From the NCBI GenBank assembly GCA_031274855.1, contig JAISPO010000148.1, forward strand, positions 1 to 5,124: a DNA stretch of 5,124 bases, given 5' to 3'. Of this stretch, positions 1 to 5,124 are shown one piece after another; the first letter of the stretch is position 1, and each line of letters opens with the position of its first letter. A program made the position numbers and the translations under genes. Origin of the DNA: Zoogloeaceae bacterium (GTDB taxonomy: Bacteria; Pseudomonadota; Gammaproteobacteria; Burkholderiales; Rhodocyclaceae). A model generated the notes under the pieces. That model was not told where the DNA came from and did no database searches. It saw only the letters and a program-made list of their open reading frames with translations.

Positions 1-825
1 GGCGTCGTTCTGGGCGGCATTATCATCAGGCCGGATGTCGCCGACAGCCTGCTCGCCTTTGAGCTCCCGTTCATCGACACCGTTGCCCAGATGAACGTCC
101 TCATCATCGGCGCGCTCTACCTGATCGCGGCCCTGTTCAACCTCTACATTCCCGACACCGGCGTCGATCACAAACCCCTCAGCAAAAATCCGCTCTATCT
201 GGTGCGCGAGTTCAATCACTGCCTCAGGCTGCTCTGGCGCGACCGGCTCGGACAAATTTCGCTGGCCGTCACCACCCTGTTCTGGGGCGCGGGCGCGACG
301 CTGCAATTCATCGTCATCGAATGGGCCAGTACCGCTCTCGACCTCGATCTGTCCGATGCCAGCATGTTGCAAGGCTTCGTCGCCATCGGCGTTGCCATCG
401 GCGCCATCCTCGCCGCCAAAATGATCTCGCTACGCAAATCGGTACAGGTCATCCCGCTCGGCCTCATCATGGGCATCGGCATGATCCTCATGATCTTCAT
501 CCGCGAAATGTGGCAGGCCGTGCCGCTGCTGATCATCGTCGGCGCGCTTTCGGGATTCTTCGTCGTTCCGATGAACGCCCTGCTCCAGCATCGCGGCCAC
601 ATCCTCATGGGCGCGGGTCATTCCATCGCCGTCCAGAACTTCAACGAAAACCTGTCCATCCTCATCATGACAGGCGTATACGCCCTGCTGATCGCCGCCA
701 ACCTGTCGATCTACTTCGTCATCGCCCTGTTTGGCATCTTCGTCTCGGCCATGATGTGGCTGGTCCGAAAACGCCACTTCGTCAACCAGCAAGAACACGA
801 CGACGTCGCCCTGCTCGACGGCTAG
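1..825 (+). CDS. lplT: Lysophospholipid transporter LplT (MFS), 5'-truncated
   Basis: The frame is open from base 1 to the TAG at 823-825, giving 274 residues of a protein whose start lies left of the window. LplT is a major facilitator family protein of the inner membrane. It flips lysophospholipids, mainly lyso-PE, to the cytoplasmic face, where the Aas acyltransferase/acyl-ACP synthetase reacylates them. Seen here: several hydrophobic helices and family-typical stretches, namely TLFWGAGATLQF, FFVVPMNALLQHRG and GHSIAVQNFNEN, ending in a short charged tail (RKRHFVNQQEHDD). E. coli LplT is close to 400 residues, so by comparison about 145-150 N-terminal residues are missing. The ATG at 91 is internal (preceded by in-frame helix sequence) and is not the start. 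In many proteobacteria LplT is next to or fused with Aas; no aas lies downstream here. The gene is convergent with the ABC importer block, stops 12 bases apart. The family call is secure. Confidence 0.93.
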   Translation, partial: GVVLGGIIIRPDVADSLLAFELPFIDTVAQMNVLIIGALYLIAALFNLYIPDTGVDHKPLSKNPLYLVREFNHCLRLLWRDRLGQISLAVTTLFWGAGATLQFIVIEWASTALDLDLSDASMLQGFVAIGVAIGAILAAKMISLRKSVQVIPLGLIMGIGMILMIFIREMWQAVPLLIIVGALSGFFVVPMNALLQHRGHILMGAGHSIAVQNFNENLSILIMTGVYALLIAANLSIYFVIALFGIFVSAMMWLVRKRHFVNQQEHDDVALLDG

Positions 826-837
826 TCAGGGTATGGG

Positions 838-2658
838 TTACTGAACCCTGGAACCTGATCCCTGAAACCTGATGAAGCAGCGCACGCTGTGCGTACCTGA
901 AAGCGGCGTGGCATCGGGGTAGCGGTCTTTGCAGGCGGGGAGCGCGTGGGGGCAGCGGGGGTGGAAGTGGCAGCCTGTCGGCGGATTGGCAGGCGATGGG
1001 GGGTCGCCGGGAACGAGGAGAGGTGTTCCGGCTTGGCCGTCCAGTCGCGGAACGGCGGCCATCAGGGCTTGCGTGTAGGGGTGTTGGGGGTTGCGCAGCA
1101 CATCGTCGGCAGTGCCTTGTTCGACGATGCGCCCAAGGTACATGACCGCGACTTCGTGAGCGAGATAGTCCACCACGGCGATGTTGTGGGTGATGAACAG
1201 GTAGGACAGGCCGCGCTGTTGCTGCAAGTTGCGCAAGAGTTTGAGTATCTGCGCCTGCACGGAAACATCAAGGGCGCTGGTCGGTTCGTCGCAGATCAGC
1301 AGTTGCGGGTTGACAGCCAGTGCGCGGGCGATGGCGATGCGTTGACGCTGTCCGCCGGAAAATTCGTGCGGGTAGCGGCTGGCCATCGCGGCATCAAGGC
1401 CGACCTGTTCCAGCAGTTGACCGACATCGCCCTGCACGCCCTGCGCCCGCATTCCCTCCGCCAGTATCCGCCCGATACGCAGACGCGGATTGAGCGAGCC
1501 GAACGGATCCTGAAACACCATTTGCATCCGCTCCGGCGCTATTGTTTTTAGTTCTTCGCCGCCGAAGCTGATCCGGCCCGCAGCCGGTTTCAACAAATGC
1601 AGAATGGCTTTGCCTGCCGTCGTTTTGCCGCAGCCGGATTCGCCGACCACGGCCAGCGTCGCGCCACGGCTGACTTTCAGCGAGACGCCATCGACCGCCC
1701 TAACGTAGCCGACTGTCCGTTGCAAGAGGCCGCGCCGGATGGGGAAGTGGACAGAGAGGTTTTCTACGGCCAATAGCGCAGCATGGCCCTCCCCTTCAAG
1801 AAGACACCCCCCTTTGTTTCCCTCCCCTTCAAGAGGACACCCCCCTTTGTTTCCCTCCCCTTCAAGGGGAGGGTTGGGTGGGGATGGGGTTCGGCCACCA
1901 GACAAATTTTCCGGCAGCGCCGCGAACAAACGCCGCGAGTACTCATGCGCCGGAGCGCGGAAGAACGGTTCGGTCTTGCTCACTTCGACCAGTTGCCCGC
2001 CGTGCATGACGCCGACGCGATCCGCCATGCGGGCGACGACGCCGAGGTCATGGGTAATCAGCAGCATCGCCATGCCGCGTTCGCGCTGCAAGCGCTTGAG
2101 TAAATCGAGCACCTGCGCCTGAATGGTGACATCGAGCGCAGTGGTCGGCTCATCGGCAATCAAAAGTTTGGGGTCGCCGGCCAGCGCCATCGCAATCATC
2201 GACCGCTGCTTCATGCCGCCCGAAAGTTGAAATGGATACTCGCTGGCGCGCCGCGCCGGATCGGGGATGCCGACCAGTTCCAGCAGTTCGATCACGCGCT
2301 CCGGCTTGCCACCATGCAGACGCAGCACTTCGCCGATCTGCGCGCCTATGGTCATCACGGGGTTGAGGCTGGTCGCCGGTTCCTGAAAGATCATCGCCAT
2401 GCCGCCGCCGCGCAACTCGCGCATTCCGGCTTCCGGTATGGCAAACAGGTCGCGGCCCGCGAAATTGACTTCGCCCCGCGTGATGCGCGCCAGCGGCGGC
2501 AGCAGGCGCATCAGGGCCAGCGCGGTCATCGACTTGCCGCAGCCCGACTCGCCGAGCAGCGTGAAAGTTTCACCGGCGGCGATATCGAACGAAACACCGG
2601 CGACCGGCTGAATCGCGCCGATACGCACGGCCAGATCGCGCACGATCAGCAGGCTCAT
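838..2658 (-). CDS. Double-domain peptide ABC transporter ATPase (YejF-like, DppD-DppF fusion)
   Basis: This 606-residue protein powers a di-/oligopeptide-type ABC importer from the cytoplasmic face. Two complete nucleotide-binding domains lie in tandem. Domain 1: Walker A GESGCGKS 36-43, Q-loop Gln92, signature LSGGMKQR 145-152, Walker B with Asp169-Glu170, switch His203. Domain 2: Walker A GESGCGKT 339-346, Q-loop Gln383, signature FSGGQRQR 433-440, Walker B Asp457-Glu458, switch His491. Both ATP sites look competent. Residues about 548-595 form an oligo_HPY-type tail with Cys563, Cys569, Cys576 and Cys594. The start at 2658 is chosen because it forms an ATGA overlap with the upstream permease stop, has GAGGG seven bases upstream, and begins directly with the domain 1 beta strand. 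The longer in-frame start at 2760 would only add a shadow of the permease. Odd features are a repeat-encoded Gly/Glu-rich linker (about 257-292) and a repeat-derived C-terminus (FQGSGSRVQ). E. coli YejF is about 530 residues and, as I recall it, lacks the Cys tail, so the exact Yej assignment is inferred. Confidence 0.93.
   Translation of the reverse strand: MSLLIVRDLAVRIGAIQPVAGVSFDIAAGETFTLLGESGCGKSMTALALMRLLPPLARITRGEVNFAGRDLFAIPEAGMRELRGGGMAMIFQEPATSLNPVMTIGAQIGEVLRLHGGKPERVIELLELVGIPDPARRASEYPFQLSGGMKQRSMIAMALAGDPKLLIADEPTTALDVTIQAQVLDLLKRLQRERGMAMLLITHDLGVVARMADRVGVMHGGQLVEVSKTEPFFRAPAHEYSRRLFAALPENLSGGRTPSPPNPPLEGEGNKGGCPLEGEGNKGGCLLEGEGHAALLAVENLSVHFPIRRGLLQRTVGYVRAVDGVSLKVSRGATLAVVGESGCGKTTAGKAILHLLKPAAGRISFGGEELKTIAPERMQMVFQDPFGSLNPRLRIGRILAEGMRAQGVQGDVGQLLEQVGLDAAMASRYPHEFSGGQRQRIAIARALAVNPQLLICDEPTSALDVSVQAQILKLLRNLQQQRGLSYLFITHNIAVVDYLAHEVAVMYLGRIVEQGTADDVLRNPQHPYTQALMAAVPRLDGQAGTPLLVPGDPPSPANPPTGCHFHPRCPHALPACKDRYPDATPLSGTHSVRCFIRFQGSGSRVQ
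841..875. repeat. Degenerate CTGAACC-type short repeat at the ATPase 3' end
   Basis: Two adjacent 14-base units, 848-861 (CTGGAACCTGATCC) and 862-875 (CTGAAACCTGATGA), agree at 11 of 14 positions and are preceded by a partial unit CTGAACC at 841-847. On the minus strand they encode the last residues of the ATPase (FQGSGSRVQ) just before its TAA. Similar CCCTGAACC/CCTGA runs occur between genes in various bacteria. The number of units is small, so chance similarity is possible. Confidence 0.5.
1787..1890 (-). repeat. In-frame GC-rich tandem repeat within the ATPase linker
   Basis: Two 33-bp units (1787-1819 and 1820-1852) differ at one base (1802 versus 1835). A third, diverging copy starts at 1853 and runs into a C-rich flank to about 1890. 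On the coding strand each unit encodes the 11 residues PLEGEGNKGGC (residues 264-274 and 275-285), followed by a partial LLEGEG. Because 33 is divisible by three, copy number can vary without breaking the frame. The sequence style (CCCCATCCCCACC followed by CCCTCCCCTT...AAGGGGAGGG) resembles short GC-rich repeats scattered between genes in many proteobacterial genomes; this is recalled, not searched. It sits exactly between the two ATPase domains, where extra residues are least harmful. Confidence 0.85.
1853..1873. repeat. Perfect 21-base palindrome inside the linker repeat
   Basis: The left arm CCCTCCCCTT (1853-1862) and right arm AAGGGGAGGG (1864-1873) are exact reverse complements around a single base at 1863. 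In RNA the arms could form a GC-rich stem, although the one-base centre means that the innermost pairs would open to make a loop. The two 33-bp units repeat only the left arm, so the palindrome is unique to the third copy and probably marks the original core of the inserted element. Confidence 0.85.
2655..2658 (-). other. ATGA stop/start overlap, YejE-type permease to ATPase
   Basis: The ATPase ATG (2658-2656) and the permease TGA (2657-2655) share two bases in an ATGA. This arrangement is typical of translational coupling and supports one transcript with matched subunit supply. Confidence 0.85.
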
Positions 2659-3782
2659 TTCGCCGCCCTCGGATCGAAGGCGTCGCGCACAGCGTCGGCC
2701 AGCAGATTCGCCGCCAGCACCATGATGAACATGAAAGTGAACGCCGCCGCTAGCGACCACCAGACGACAGGCTCACGCGCGAGTTCGAGACGCGCCGCGT
2801 TAATCATGGTACCGAAGCTGATGGTATTCGGATCGACGCCGACGCCGATATAGGACAGCACGGCTTCGGCCAGCACCAGTCCAGAAAAATCCATCACCAG
2901 CGCAATCAGGACAATGTGCATGACATTGGGCAGGATGTGCCGCAGCATGATCGCCAGCGGCGCAACCCCGAAAGCCTGCGCCGCCTGCACATATTCCATT
3001 TCGCGCAGCTTGAGCGTTTCGCCGCGCAGCAAGCGGCACAGGCCCGTCCAACTGGTGACGCCGAGAATGGCGCACAGCGCCAGCAGGCGGGCATCGGCGC
3101 GTTCCGCCGCCGTGGCAAACCAGTCTGGATGCGTGTCGATGACCACCTGCATCATCAGCACTGAGGCGGCAATCAGCAGCACGCCGGGGATCGAGTTGAG
3201 CGTCGTGTAGAGATACTGGATCGCATCATCCACCCAGCCGCCGACATAACCGGCGATGATGCCGAGCAGAATCGCCGCCGGCAGCATGATGAGCGTGGTC
3301 AACGTGCCGATCAGTAGTCCTGTGCGTATGCTTTTCAGCGTGAGATAGAGCACATCCTGCCCCACCTTGTCGGTGCCGAAAAGATGCGCGCCCGCGTGCT
3401 TGAGCGGCGGAAAACCGCTGCTGCCGTCCGCCAGAATTTCCTTGGCGAAAGACTCATCGGCAAGCGGCGCCGAATAGGTCTTTTCCGTATTGAGTTTGAG
3501 CGGCATCAACAGCGCATCAAGCGCCGAGAGCACCTCGACCGAATAGGCGACCGGCTTGTCTGCCTCGCGCGGCAATTCGGCGCGGTAATGCAGCGAGTCG
3601 ATAAAGCTAATGGCAAAAAATCCGGCCAGCGCCGCGGCAGCGATTCGCGCCCGCCGCTTGGCCCAAACTGCCGCCCAGGCAGCGCGCAAATGCTCCTGAC
3701 GCCGCCCCCACCAGACGCTGCCGAGCGCAAGCGCAATCAGCAGAAAAAACAGCGCATCGGACCAGAGCAGGACGGGCTTCAT
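2655..3782 (-). CDS. Peptide ABC transporter permease, YejE/DppC type
   Basis: A 375-residue inner-membrane subunit that pairs with the YejB/DppB-type permease to form the importer channel. The classic permease core is visible: the entry motif LFGTDKVGQDVL at 134-145, hydrophobic helices at roughly 153-178, 188-213, 233-250, 285-308 and 340-365, and the EAA cytoplasmic loop at about 261-286 (YVQAAQAFGVAPLAIMLRHILP), which docks onto the ATPase. It ends AVRDAFDPRAAK, a DppC/YejE-type ending. Before the core there is an additional N-terminal hydrophobic stretch (about 8-25), a basic loop (WAKRRAR), a second helix (about 46-62) and a roughly 70-residue polar segment likely to be periplasmic. The start ATG at 3782-3780 overlaps the upstream stop by four bases and has no recognisable Shine-Dalgarno sequence, so translation probably depends on coupling. 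The stop overlaps the ATPase start in the same way. Peptide import is a family inference; the real substrate is unknown. Confidence 0.92.
   Translation of the reverse strand: MKPVLLWSDALFFLLIALALGSVWWGRRQEHLRAAWAAVWAKRRARIAAAALAGFFAISFIDSLHYRAELPREADKPVAYSVEVLSALDALLMPLKLNTEKTYSAPLADESFAKEILADGSSGFPPLKHAGAHLFGTDKVGQDVLYLTLKSIRTGLLIGTLTTLIMLPAAILLGIIAGYVGGWVDDAIQYLYTTLNSIPGVLLIAASVLMMQVVIDTHPDWFATAAERADARLLALCAILGVTSWTGLCRLLRGETLKLREMEYVQAAQAFGVAPLAIMLRHILPNVMHIVLIALVMDFSGLVLAEAVLSYIGVGVDPNTISFGTMINAARLELAREPVVWWSLAAAFTFMFIMVLAANLLADAVRDAFDPRAAK
2666..2670 (-). promoter_or_regulatory. Ribosome binding site of the double ATPase gene
   Basis: GAGGG on the minus strand lies seven bases before the ATG at 2658-2656, inside the end of the upstream permease gene. 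Together with the ATGA overlap, it decides the start in favour of 2658 over 2760. Confidence 0.7.
3779..3782 (-). other. ATGA stop/start overlap, YejB-type to YejE-type permease
   Basis: The downstream ATG (3782-3780) and upstream TGA (3781-3779) form an ATGA. The bases before it (CGCATCCGCTTTCA) contain no purine-rich ribosome site, so reinitiation by ribosomes finishing the first permease is the likely route to the second. Confidence 0.8.
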
Positions 3783-4756
3783 TGAAAGCGGATGCGCGGA
3801 TCGACCAGCGCATAGGAGATATCGGTCAACAGCAGGCCAATGATGTAAAGAACCGAGCCGATGAACACCATCGAGCGGACGATGGCGAAATCCTGCGCGT
3901 TGATGGCCTCGATGGTGTAACTGCCCAGCCCCGGAATGCCGAAGAAGGATTCGATCAGCAGATTGCCCGTGAACAGCGCCGGAATCACTACGACAACGCC
4001 GGTCAAAATCGGAATCAGCGCATTGCGCAAAACATGGCGGAACAGCAGCAGACGTTCGGAAAGCCCCTTGGCGCGCGCCGTGCGGACGTAGTCCTTGCCG
4101 ATCTCTTCAAGGAAAATGGTGCGATACCATCGCGTGCCCGCGCCGATGCCGCCGATGACGCCGACCGCCACCGGCAGCACCAGAAACTTGGCGACAGTCA
4201 AGCCTTCGCCATAACCGGAAATCGGCACCAGATGCCAGACCTTGCTCACCAGCCACTGGCCGCCGATGATGTAGAACAGCGCGGAAATCGACATCAAGCC
4301 GACGCAGAGCACCACACCGGCAGTATCAAGATAGCTGGCCCGGAAATAAACCAGCAGCAACGCAAACGAAATGGTGACGAACAAACCAAGTATGAAAACC
4401 GGAACCGCCACCGCCAGCGAAGGCCCCATGCGTGTCGATATTTCGCGCGAAATATCCCGCCCGTCGTCGGCCCGCCCGAAATCGAACACGAACATGCGCA
4501 CCGACTTCTTGAAAAAAATCGTCTCGGTGGCCTTATCCAGTCCCGCTGCCGCGCCGTTCCAGAACAGCGGCTGATCGTAACCGCGCTCGGCCTTCCACTT
4601 CTCCACGGCCTCGGGCATGACACGCTTGACGCCCAACTGCATCCGCGCCATGTCGTCCGGGCTATTGACGACAAAGAACAGCGCGAACGTAATCACGTTC
4701 ACGCCAATCAAAATCGGGATCGCGTAAAGCAGGCGACGGACAATGTAGGCAAGCAT
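3779..4756 (-). CDS. Peptide ABC transporter permease, YejB/DppB type
   Basis: A 325-residue inner-membrane permease, first of the three ABC genes. It opens MLAYIVRRLLYAIPILIGVN, the typical DppB/OppB/YejB start: a short basic cytoplasmic end followed by helix 1 (about 9-30). A polar, probably periplasmic region follows (about 31-110, including ERGYDQPLF). Further helices lie near 113-137, 146-170, 188-208, 247-267 and 292-312. The EAA loop that contacts the ATPase is at about 222-249 (DYVRTARAKGLSERLLLFRH...RNALIP). The C-terminus, LLLTDISYALVDPRIRFQ, resembles E. coli YejB (SDISYTLVDPRI) more than DppB as I remember them, which is the main reason for the Yej label. The start lies 29 bases after the TatD-family stop, and no good ribosome binding site is visible there. 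The stop forms an ATGA overlap with the next permease. Length is slightly below E. coli YejB (about 364). Confidence 0.92.
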   Translation of the reverse strand: MLAYIVRRLLYAIPILIGVNVITFALFFVVNSPDDMARMQLGVKRVMPEAVEKWKAERGYDQPLFWNGAAAGLDKATETIFFKKSVRMFVFDFGRADDGRDISREISTRMGPSLAVAVPVFILGLFVTISFALLLVYFRASYLDTAGVVLCVGLMSISALFYIIGGQWLVSKVWHLVPISGYGEGLTVAKFLVLPVAVGVIGGIGAGTRWYRTIFLEEIGKDYVRTARAKGLSERLLLFRHVLRNALIPILTGVVVVIPALFTGNLLIESFFGIPGLGSYTIEAINAQDFAIVRSMVFIGSVLYIIGLLLTDISYALVDPRIRFQ

Positions 4757-4785
4757 CAGGCGTTAGGATACCCGATATACCCGCG
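4757..4785 (-). other. 29-base spacer between the TatD-family gene and the ABC genes
   Basis: On the minus strand this spacer has two CGGGTAT copies nine bases apart (4777-4783 and 4768-4774), then TCCTAACGCCTG before the ATG. No clear Shine-Dalgarno sequence, terminator or full promoter is visible. If the ABC genes have their own promoter, it must lie within the TatD-family gene. Confidence 0.4.
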
Positions 4786-5124
4786 CTAAGCCCCATTTAC
4801 AAAGGGGGTGGCGGCGAAGCCGGCGGGGGTTTGCAGGCGCGGCAACACCGCCAGCGCATTGGCCGTGGTCTCGGCAATCACGCGCTCGACCGGAATGTTC
4901 CGCAACGCGGCCAGCGTTTCGGCAATGCGCGGCAACTCGCCCGGCTCGTTGCGCTCACCGGCCCGCCATGCAGGCGGAATATCGGGCGCGTCGGTTTCGA
5001 GGACAATGCTGTCCAGCGGCAGCGTCGCCGCCAGTTCCCGCAATCGCGTGGCCCGCGGGTAAGTCATCGCGCCGCCAAAGCCGAGTTTGAAACCGAGTTT
5101 GATGAACTCATCAGCCTGCTGGCG
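4786..5124 (-). CDS. TatD/YjjV-family metal-dependent hydrolase, 5'-truncated
   Basis: The frame is open from the window's right edge to the TAG at 4788-4786, giving 112 C-terminal residues; the N-terminal part, with the metal-binding HxH region, lies outside. TatD-family proteins are metal-dependent TIM-barrel hydrolases, several with DNase/3'-5' exonuclease activity. Seen here: FIKLGFKLGFGG (a barrel strand region), then LETDAPDIPP at residues 42-51 of the fragment with the conserved metal/catalytic Asp45, then RNEP and the closing helices ending ETTANALAVLPRL. The LETDAPD(I/M)P form is closer to the YjjV branch than to TatD itself, an inference from memory. The frame runs on upstream of the ATG at 5067 with family-like sequence, so that ATG is internal. 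The gene is on the same strand as the ABC genes with only 29 bases between, so cotranscription is possible, but no functional link is known. Confidence 0.9.
   Translation of the reverse strand, partial: RQQADEFIKLGFKLGFGGAMTYPRATRLRELAATLPLDSIVLETDAPDIPPAWRAGERNEPGELPRIAETLAALRNIPVERVIAETTANALAVLPRLQTPAGFAATPFVNGA

Noticed and set aside
826..858. Intrinsic terminator between the convergent genes
   Set aside because: Stems TCAGG/CCTGA and GGGTT/AACCC are possible but short, interrupted by an internal loop, and not followed by a T-run on either strand.
946..1551. Plus-strand open frame of 201 codons opposite the ATPase
   Set aside because: It is a shadow of the second nucleotide-binding domain, whose Walker and signature motifs are all on the minus strand.
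1787..1890. CRISPR array
   Set aside because: The units are directly adjacent with no unique spacers, are translated in-frame and number only two plus a partial copy.
2659..2760. Longer start of the double ATPase at 2760
   Set aside because: The extra 34 residues are low-information, His/Gly/Arg-rich sequence antisense to no domain and lying over the conserved end of the permease. The start at 2658 has a ribosome site, an ATGA overlap and a clean domain start.
4757..4785. Promoter or operator with two CGGGTAT copies
   Set aside because: The gap is only 29 bases with no recognisable -35/-10 pair, and two seven-base direct repeats are too little to claim a binding site.
3782..4789. Plus-strand open frame of 335 codons opposite the YejB-type permease
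   Set aside because: Its product is rich in Gln, Arg, His and Asp with no domain or membrane pattern, as expected for the complement of a GC-rich membrane protein gene. The minus strand has an obvious permease.

Overview
The window is fully coding chromosomal DNA from a Gram-negative bacterium, most likely a betaproteobacterium. This rests on three things: a lysophospholipid transporter (LplT) that belongs to inner-membrane phospholipid repair, a Yej/Dpp-type peptide importer with a fused double ATPase, and high GC-rich codon use. No single marker fixes the genus. There are no RNA genes, CRISPR arrays or complete mobile elements, and no gene-free stretch over about 30 bases.

Layout: positions 1-825 (+) hold the C-terminal two thirds of LplT, cut by the window start. 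Only 12 bases separate its stop from the stop of the convergent minus-strand block. That block reads from right to left. It starts with the C-terminal part of a TatD/YjjV-family metal-dependent hydrolase (4786 to the window end), followed by a 29-base gap. Then come three tightly coupled ABC importer genes: a YejB/DppB-type permease (3779-4756), a YejE/DppC-type permease (2655-3782) and one long ATPase with two nucleotide-binding domains (838-2658). Both internal junctions are 4-base ATGA stop/start overlaps.

Together the three ABC genes supply the whole membrane part of a di-/oligopeptide-type importer: two different permeases and both ATPase domains on one chain. The periplasmic substrate-binding protein (YejA/DppA type) is not in this window; the gene just upstream is the TatD hydrolase instead.

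The most unusual part is inside the ATPase gene. The linker between the two ATPase domains carries an in-frame GC-rich repeat of two 33-bp units plus a partial third copy that includes a perfect palindrome. It looks like a dispersed intergenic-type repeat that inserted into a coding gene and was tolerated as a Gly/Glu/Pro-rich linker. The 3' end of the same gene also runs into a second, degenerate CCTGA-type repeat that encodes its last residues. I see no evidence of a wholly new biological system. The repeat-bearing ATPase is the best candidate for a second look.
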